Origin: a virus
IMG/VR virus record: IMGVR_UViG_3300044618_000144
Coordinates: 1-25,544 of that record
Length of the DNA: 25,544 bases
Direction: 5' to 3' (one strand)
Of this stretch, positions 16,322 through 24,400 are shown piece after piece. Within the stretch, counting starts at the first letter, position 1. Each line of letters begins with the position of its first letter. Under the pieces are notes generated by a model. That model had not been told where the DNA came from and searched no databases. It worked only from the letters and a program-made list of their open reading frames with translations. A program made the translations under genes and the position numbers.

Positions 16322-16957
16322 ATGATCGGATTAGCATTAGGGGTTCTTGGAGCTGGGTTAAATACAGTTCAAGCTATTCAAGCTCAAAAACAAATGAAGT
16401 TAGCAAATCAAGCAGCCACTAAAGCTGCTGAACAATTAAAAAACATAAAAGAATTTAATCCTTTTAAAGCTGTTCAAGTTCCCACTTTGGGATTTGATTT
16501 AGCTCAACAATCACAAGCTCAAGCAACAACACAGGCAATGCAATCATTGCAAGGTGCAGGTGCTGAAGGTGTTATTGGTGGAGTTGGAAATGTGCTTCAA
16601 GCTGGAAATGAGCAGTCTCTACAATTAGCAGCTCAGGCTCAGCAAGCGCAATCGCAAAGAGATATGGCTCAAGCTGAAGCAGAGCAAGGCATTCAAGCAA
16701 GACAAGCAGAAAGAGATTTTCAGATTGGAGCTTCTAAATTACAAGGAGCTCAGTCTGCCGCTGCCGCTGCTCGCGAAAATAAAAATGCGGCTATTCAAGG
16801 AATAGTAGGCTCTTTAGGAAGTGCTGCTCTTGGTGCTTATGAAGGTAGTGATCTTTATAAGCAAAATAAATATGCAAAAAATGCTAATTGGACTACTGAT
16901 AAAGTAACAAATCCATACATGAGTCAATTTATGAGCCCAATCGAACAAAGACCTTAA
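16322..16957 (+). CDS. Putative internal virion protein (Ala/Gln-rich)
   Basis: A 211-aa protein with a hydrophobic N terminus (MIGLALGVLGAGLNTVQAI, about 1-19), then long Ala/Gln-rich helix (about 20-160) and a second hydrophobic Gly/Ala stretch (about 158-176, IQGIVGSLGSAALGAYEG). This pattern resembles small ejection proteins such as T7 gp14 and P22 gp7, which are packed inside the capsid and inserted in the host envelope during DNA entry. It is followed by two larger proteins, as in the T7 and P22 internal-protein clusters. The N-terminal segment could be taken for a signal peptide, but no cleavage site is obvious and the Gly/Ala pattern suits a membrane-active virion protein. Function is inferred from composition and context. 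Confidence 0.75.
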   Translation: MIGLALGVLGAGLNTVQAIQAQKQMKLANQAATKAAEQLKNIKEFNPFKAVQVPTLGFDLAQQSQAQATTQAMQSLQGAGAEGVIGGVGNVLQAGNEQSLQLAAQAQQAQSQRDMAQAEAEQGIQARQAERDFQIGASKLQGAQSAAAAARENKNAAIQGIVGSLGSAALGAYEGSDLYKQNKYAKNANWTTDKVTNPYMSQFMSPIEQRP

Positions 16958-16961
16958 TAAA

Positions 16962-18479
16962 ATGGCAGAACCAATAGAATACGCTGGCTATCAAGCTACA
17001 AAGCCAATTGACTGGGCTTCTTTAACAGGAGACTTAACAGATCGTTATAATGCTATTAAAGCGCAAAGACAAAAGGAAAAAGAGTCTTTAGATGCGTTAG
17101 TAGATGTAAACAATAAAATACTTCAAACGACACAACTTGGAAAAAGTCCTAGTTCCAATGAATTTATACTTAAAGGCACTGAGACTGGCAGATCCAAAAT
17201 GAATGAATGGAACAAGTTGTTAAAATCTGGTGAAATATCCCCATCTGAATACAAAAGAAGAATGAGTAATTTAATGGATAGTTGGAATCAGTTTGCAATT
17301 ACCACAAAAACTTATGATGAGAGGATGCAAGAAATATTAAAGAACCAACAACCAGACGAAAATGGAGAAATTAAAGGTTCTGCTCTTGAATTAGAAAGAG
17401 CTAATGAATTGGCTCAATATCAAGATTTAAAAAATAAAGCCTTTATGATTGATGATGAAACTGGAAAGGCGTTTCTTGGCAAACTAAAGGATGGTGTTTT
17501 AGATCCTACTTCAGTTACAGATGTAAGATCATTAAATAATTTTCAAAATATAATTGATAATAAAATTCAACTTAATAAATTAGTTGATTCTGGAACGAAG
17601 AACTGGAAATCATTTAAAATTGAAAATGGTGTAAGAACAGTTGACGATATTCGTCAAAATAAAGATGCTTACGCTAAAGCAAAGTCAACTTTAATAAATG
17701 GAATTCTAAGTAATGATAATTCAAAAGCTAGTGTTTTAACTGATTACACTAATGATGAGTATGATTATTACTTAAATAATGATGATTTCTTATCAAGAGT
17801 CCAGAAAAGAGTAGAGGCTGAAAATTACGCTAGAGAGCTTAACAATAAACCACCGATGAATGAAGGTGAGTTAAATAATTTTATTGATTCCCAAAGAAGT
17901 AAATTCATACTTTTGCAACATGATGATCAAGGAATTTTACAACCTGTATTGACTAAAGAGCAAGATAAAGCTGCTTTTGATATTGTTGACAATGAAATTG
18001 AAATTAGAATGGGCAAGGAAGAGACAATGGACGAACCATATCGCGGTGGCGGTGGCGGAGGTGGTGGTGGATCGAATGATAAAGAAGAAAAACCAGCGTC
18101 AAATGTAGCTACAAAAGTTTTTAACGCTTGGAAAAATAATGACGCAGATGCATTAAGTATGGCAAGCGGTGGTAAATTGGTGTTTAAGTATGTAAAACCA
18201 TCTGGAGTTAATATATACGATGGTGATCCAAATGATAAAAATACTAAGTTATTAAATCCAGGAGGTCCAATTCAAGGAGTAAATGATTTAGCTACTTATT
18301 TTGTTGGAAAAGGATCTGCTAGTAAATGGGTAGATGATATGAATAAATTAAGACAATCATTAGGTACGGTAAAATCAGCATCTTATACATCAGCTCAAGA
18401 AGCAAATATAAAAGCAACATTGAAAGCTAATCCAGGAGCTACAAGACAACAAGCAATTAAAGTATTAGGTTACGAATAA
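16962..18479 (+). CDS. Putative internal virion / cargo protein with polyglycine linker
   Basis: A 505-aa mostly helical, charged protein. The N-terminal domain (about 1-355) contains YAGYQATKPIDWASLTGDLT at the start, a motif style common to internal proteins of crAss-like phages, and long Lys/Glu/Asp helices. A run of nine Gly (residues 362-370, bases 18045-18071) forms a flexible linker. The C-terminal part (about 385-505) is Lys/Asn/Ala-rich and ends in a short helix (TRQQAIKVLGYE). I recognise no enzyme motif. It is four bases downstream of the 211-aa gene and directly upstream of the giant gene, so a role as a capsid-internal or ejected protein is likely from position. No signal peptide or membrane segment. 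Confidence 0.75.
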   Translation: MAEPIEYAGYQATKPIDWASLTGDLTDRYNAIKAQRQKEKESLDALVDVNNKILQTTQLGKSPSSNEFILKGTETGRSKMNEWNKLLKSGEISPSEYKRRMSNLMDSWNQFAITTKTYDERMQEILKNQQPDENGEIKGSALELERANELAQYQDLKNKAFMIDDETGKAFLGKLKDGVLDPTSVTDVRSLNNFQNIIDNKIQLNKLVDSGTKNWKSFKIENGVRTVDDIRQNKDAYAKAKSTLINGILSNDNSKASVLTDYTNDEYDYYLNNDDFLSRVQKRVEAENYARELNNKPPMNEGELNNFIDSQRSKFILLQHDDQGILQPVLTKEQDKAAFDIVDNEIEIRMGKEETMDEPYRGGGGGGGGGSNDKEEKPASNVATKVFNAWKNNDADALSMASGGKLVFKYVKPSGVNIYDGDPNDKNTKLLNPGGPIQGVNDLATYFVGKGSASKWVDDMNKLRQSLGTVKSASYTSAQEANIKATLKANPGATRQQAIKVLGYE

Positions 18480-18491
18480 TAAATTTTAATT

Positions 18492-21400
18492 ATGCCAAAC
18501 GAAATAAAGCCAGTTATAGTTCAAGACGATGGGATCAATAGATCAATCAAACCTGTTATTGTTGCTGATGATGGAATCAATAAAGTAAAAAAAAAAGAGG
18601 TTTCACAATCAACACAAAAAAACGGAGCTATTTCTTCGGAAGCCTCCAAGACGGAAAATCAAAAGCGTTCGGAATCTTTATCTTCAGTAAATAGATGGGC
18701 TAATGTAACTGAACCAAAGGCTACACCTAGTAAATATAAGACTGATGATTATATTGATGTAATAGAGAATAAACCTCTAAAGAAAAAGAAAGTTGTATCA
18801 GTAAAGCCTGATCAATATGTTCCTGAAGTAAAAGTTACTGAAATTGATGCTCCTACGGAAAAGGAAGCTGAAATAATGATGGAGGAAGATTTCGGTAGAA
18901 AAGAATTCGATGCTTATCAAAATATCAATAAGATAGATAAAAACATTGCTTTCAAAACTGAAGATGAGGCAGTAAAAGAATTAAGAGAAAAATTTAAGGG
19001 AAGTGGATTTATTTTTGAAACCACTGGTGCTGGCAATAAAATAAAAATATCTACATCTACGAATGGTGGATTAACTACAATAAATTCAAAAGAATTTGAG
19101 TTAGTTCCTTCAGCGTTATATGGTCAATCACAGACTGGTATGCCGATTGCTCAATCTGAAGATTTAAACAGATTAAGCAACGATAAATATAATGAGATTG
19201 TTGACTTTATGAGTAAGTCAATACTTAAAAAGACGGATAAAGATTTCTTAAAAAAGGACGTAAAAGATTACGGACAACTTGTTAATCTAATGGCTGACAA
19301 TCCATATAAGTATGGAGAAGAATTTTTAAATCAATATGACACTGATAGATGGTTTGATAACCAATATAAAGATTTAGTAATTGAATCAAAAAGTCTTAAA
19401 AGAGATGAAGATCAACTATTAGCTCAATATGATGAATTTATAAAAAATCCAACTAGTCCAGAACAAGAAGCGGAATTAAAAAATAAAATAAATTCTCTTG
19501 ATGAAAGAAAAAATATACTAAAAAGTAAATACGATGACTTGGGTAGGTTGAATGATAAACTAAAAGTATCGTCAGCTGTATATTATAAAAATAAAGAGAA
19601 ACAAGGAAATACACTAGGTTTAATTTCTAGAAATGTTGCAAGTGGTCTATTTAATATGGGTAAAGCAGTAACTGGAATAACTGCTGACGTAATGCCTTAT
19701 GTGCTTCCAGAGGGATCTTTAATGCCAGATGTTCAAAGAGAAAAATTGAAGGCATCTGGAATGACTGATAATGAAATAAAAGATTATGCATCAAAGCAAC
19801 TTCGAAAGCAAATTGTTCCTGAAATCGGAAAGGGGTTGGTTGATTTAGTTTCATTTGGAACAACTGATGAATACATAAAATCTAAAGATAGAAGCGATTT
19901 AGAAAAAGTTGTATCTTTTCTATCCGAAAGTATAGGAACTGCATTGTCTGGAGGTGGTAATCCAGCATTGCAAAAAGTAGCTTTCTTTAGTCAGTCTTAT
20001 AATGCGATTGAAGATGAAATGAACTCTAGTCAATTTGATGGATTAAATCAATTTGAAAAAAAATTAATATCTGTTCCTTATGCAATGACAATAGGTGCAT
20101 TAGAGAATCTAGGGTTTAAATTTACAACTGGGGCAACAAAAAGTCCACTATTTAATAAGTTTGTAAATAATATAGTTTTTAGAACTTTCTCTAACTTACC
20201 AAAAAATGCATCGGCAACATTAATGCAGAATGAATTAAAAAGAAATACAGCAGCTATGCTAGCTAATGCTGGATTAAGAATAGTAGGTGGAGCTTTGGTA
20301 GAGGGAGCTGTTGAGGGTACTCAACAATTAGATGAAATAGCAATAAAGAATATATCAAATGCTATAACAGATAAAGATTACTTTCAAGATGTTCCTGATA
20401 TTACAACAGCCAAAGGAATTAATCAAGCGATTGGAGTTGCTGCCACTGATGCTTACTATGGTGCTTTAGGCGGCTTGATTATGTCTAGTGGATCTGAATC
20501 AGTTTCAGCCATAAGAGATGGATATAGCAATAAAAAGAGTGATGATGATTTTGCTGTATTTTCTAATTCATTAAAGGATAATAATCTTAGGTCGTCTATT
20601 GAGTCAGATATAAAATCTAAAATAGTAAGTGGAGATATAACAAAAGAAGAGGCAAAGGCTCAGATTGAATCAATGAACAAATCATATTCAATATTGCAGG
20701 CTATACCTGACAACTTAAGTTTAAGAGACCAAAGAGATTCATTTAATTTGATTCTTGAAAAACAAAAGATACAAAAAGAAATAGAAGGGAAAGACCCTGC
20801 TCTCGTTGCTGCTCAAACAGACAGAGTAAACGAGATTAATGATGAACTAAAAATAATAAGTAAAAATGCCGTTAAAGAAAGCACAAAACCAGTCGAAGAA
20901 GTCACAGCAGAAGGCGGTGGCGTTCAATATCAGGGAGTTGAAGAAGGACAACCTGAAATCAGGGAAGGAGAGAGGGCAGTCGGGGAAACCGCGCAGCCAG
21001 AAACAGATCTTGGCAATCGCCCTGTCGAAGGCAGGGGTATCCAAGAAGAAGTAACTCCTGTTGGAGAAGTATCTCTTCCAACCGATGAAATAGGTAGATC
21101 TGTAGGTAGTAAGGAATATAAAGCTGGTGTTAATCAAAAAAAGGGTAGATCTATAACACGAACTACTCCTGATGGAACAAAGATAAGAGGTACATTTAAA
21201 ATTGTTCCAGCTAGTGAATTAATTCCAAGTCATAATCCAAATACATTTAGTAAAAATGAATCGTTTCCTCAAAATAAAGAAGGTAGAACAATAAATGATA
21301 GGGATTATGAAACAGATAAACCAGCACAATCACAAGTAATTGACATAGCTCAAAACATTGATGAAAGAGCTGTTTCTCAAACTCCTATTGTTTCAAAAGA

Positions 21401-24400
21401 AGGAATTGTTTACGATGGAAACAACAGAACGATGAGTAGGCAATTAGCCGCTCAAAATAAAACTGATCAAGAATATATTCAATCTTTAAAAGATCAGGCT
21501 GATATGTATGGTCTTACTGAGGACGATGTTAATTTAATTGAGAATCCAACACTTGTTTTTGAAGTTGAGGAAAACTTGCCATTTGACACAAAGACTATGG
21601 CAATGTTTAATAAGCAAGAGAAGAAAGCTCAAGGTCCTTTGCAAAGAGCTGTTGCTATAAGTAAAAGAATTTCAGATAGAGCTAAAAGACAATTAGCTGA
21701 ATTATATGAAGGTGTAGAAGTTCCAAGTGATGTTACATCTGATCCTAAAAACATGAAGCAAGCTATTGATGTTTTAATTCAAGAGGGTCTAATTCAAACG
21801 GTTGAAATTCCTAGATATGTAGATAAAAATGTAGCTACTCCAGATGGTATAAGTTTTCTTGAAGGGGTGGTAATGGCTGCGAGTTTAAATGAAAATAGTA
21901 TAAGGGAATTGTCTGTTCCTGGAATGGGGGATATTAAAAAAGTAATACTTAAAAACATAGTAGGCTTAATGCAAAATTCCGCAAAAGGAAGCGATAGTCT
22001 TACAAAAGAAATAGCTGGAGCTATACAAATAATTCAAAAAGCAAAGGCATCAAAAATGTACGTAGAGGATTATCTTTCACAATACGATATGTTTGGTGAA
22101 AACCAATATACTGTTGGTGAGATGAGTATGGCTTTATTATTAGATACTAAAAAACCTACGATATTTAAAAATTTCTTAACCAACTATAATGAAAATGTAG
22201 GTGTTGAAAATATATTTGGGGAAGATACAAGTAAGGAAGCAATCTTAAACAATACAATAAGTGAATTAATAAGTGATTATGGAAAAATCAAAGAAAATCT
22301 TGAGGTCATTGCCGCAGAACGTGCTAAGCAAGTTGTCGAAAGTACTGAAGAGGTTAAACCAGCAGAAACAATCGAAGAAGTAAAAAAACTAGATGTAACT
22401 GATAAAACAAATTTACAGAAAGTTCAATCTTTTTTAGATAAGTTAGATAATGATCTTGACAAGTTTGGTAAAGAAACACTTGGTGTTAACTTACCAGTTG
22501 CTGTTGCAAAAGCAGTTGTTAAAACATTAAAGGCTTTAGTTAATGCAGGCGTATCTTTAGAGCAAGCTTTAAAACAAGCGGCAGAGATTCATAATGTTAG
22601 TGAGGTTGATATAGTTGACTCATTTGAGAAAATTAGAAAGAAAGAAAGTGAAGCAAGTAAGGCTGCTAAAAAAATATCTAAACCTATTAAAAAGAAAGTT
22701 ACTGTAAATGAATATACAGCACTAAAAGACCAGATTAGACTGGAAGCAAGAGCTGCTCGTGACGCTAAGGGTGACTTAAATACCAAGAGAAAAGCACTTG
22801 CTACTGCTATTAGTGGTATGGTTAATACTGGCAAAATAAAAACTACTCAGGCTAGCGTATTGATTAAAAGAATTAGCAACCTTAACTTAGATAATCCAGT
22901 AATGGTTGAACGATTTGTTAACTATGCTGAGAGAGTATTTGAGAAAGCTGACTATCAACAAACATTAGATAATGCATTCTCAATAAGAAAGTCCATCCGT
23001 AAAGCATTAAAGACTGACAACCAAGCTGAGGTAGTTGGAATGGCTAAGGAGTTTGCAAAGATTGATCCGTCAATGGTTGAGGACATTGATGCCTATCTAG
23101 AAATTGCTGATAAAGTCAAAAATGCTGTTAAGCCATCACGTACTAAGGGCGAAGAAGTTGTATTAAAACAAGCTGCAAATATTTCTGAAATTTCTGAATA
23201 TTCTAAAAAAGAAATCGAACGTCAAGAACAAATTAAAGCAGATGAATTTTTTGCTGCTTATAATGAAGTTGAAGGTTTATCAAAAGACATGTCTTTAAAA
23301 GAAATGAAAGACATAATAAACTCGCTGAAAGAAAATCCAGAGGCTGAGCCTGATAAACAGGGAAAAGTAATGGATTTCTTAAAAGAAAAGATGTCAAAAA
23401 TGTCAGATACTTTGCAGTCAATGTTTAAAGATGGTATTGATCCAATGACTGGAGAGAAGATTGAAATTGATGAAAAACAAAAAGAACTAATCGGTCGAGC
23501 ATTAAAAATTGACTTAAATGAAATGTCAATTAGAGAGGCCATTAAGATAGTTGAAGGTGTTGACAATTTCTTAACTAATCAAATTACAAGTGGTCTTGAG
23601 GCATCTGTTAGTTCTTATGAAGGAGCAATGAATAATAAACAATTGGTTCAAAAAGGCTTTAAGGCTAAAAGTCTAAAATTCTTGAAAAGCGGAAAAATAG
23701 GAAGAGGTTACACTGAACAATTGTTCTCACTTCCACTTATGATTGAAAAAATGTTTGGCGGTATAAACAAATCAATCGAAGTAATGAATAAGTGGGGATT
23801 AAGTAAATTAATTAATGGTGTAAATAAAGCTAACAAACAATTTAGCACTATTATTGATTCATATACAAAGCAACCATTTTATTCTACAAAAAATGCCCTT
23901 GGGGTTTATGTTATGAATAAAGGCTTTATGGATGCTGAAAATGTATATGAAAGAGCCATGATTGCAGAACTTAAAAGAAGTATTTTTGGAACTGAAGCTG
24001 AAATGAAAACTGAATTTGAAAATAGAGTTAAAATATTAAAGGATTCAATTGATTTATTAATAGAAGAAGGTAATTCAAAAGAAAAGAAGATGGGAGAATT
24101 GTACAAGAAAGTGTACAACAAACTTAATGTAGATTCAATGGATATGAGCGTTATTGAATCTAATGCATCTGATAATAACTTAGCGTCTGTAAATTGGTGG
24201 ATTAATGAATGGTCTAAGTACAAACCAGAACTTTTTGATGTAAGTTTATCCGTTTACAATACTATGCTAACTGCTGATTTGAATTATACTACACGTACAT
24301 TAAAAAATTTATCTTCAAAAGACACAGGGCTTGATGAAAATTTAGTTAGTCAGAATGGTGCTTTTACTTCATCTCTTAATAACATTGATAAAAATAAGTC

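Noticed and set aside
20847-21137. 96-aa reverse-strand frame opposite the nested gene
   Set aside because: Phe/Cys-rich complement shadow caused by the GC-rich stretch having few stops; no family resemblance or start context.
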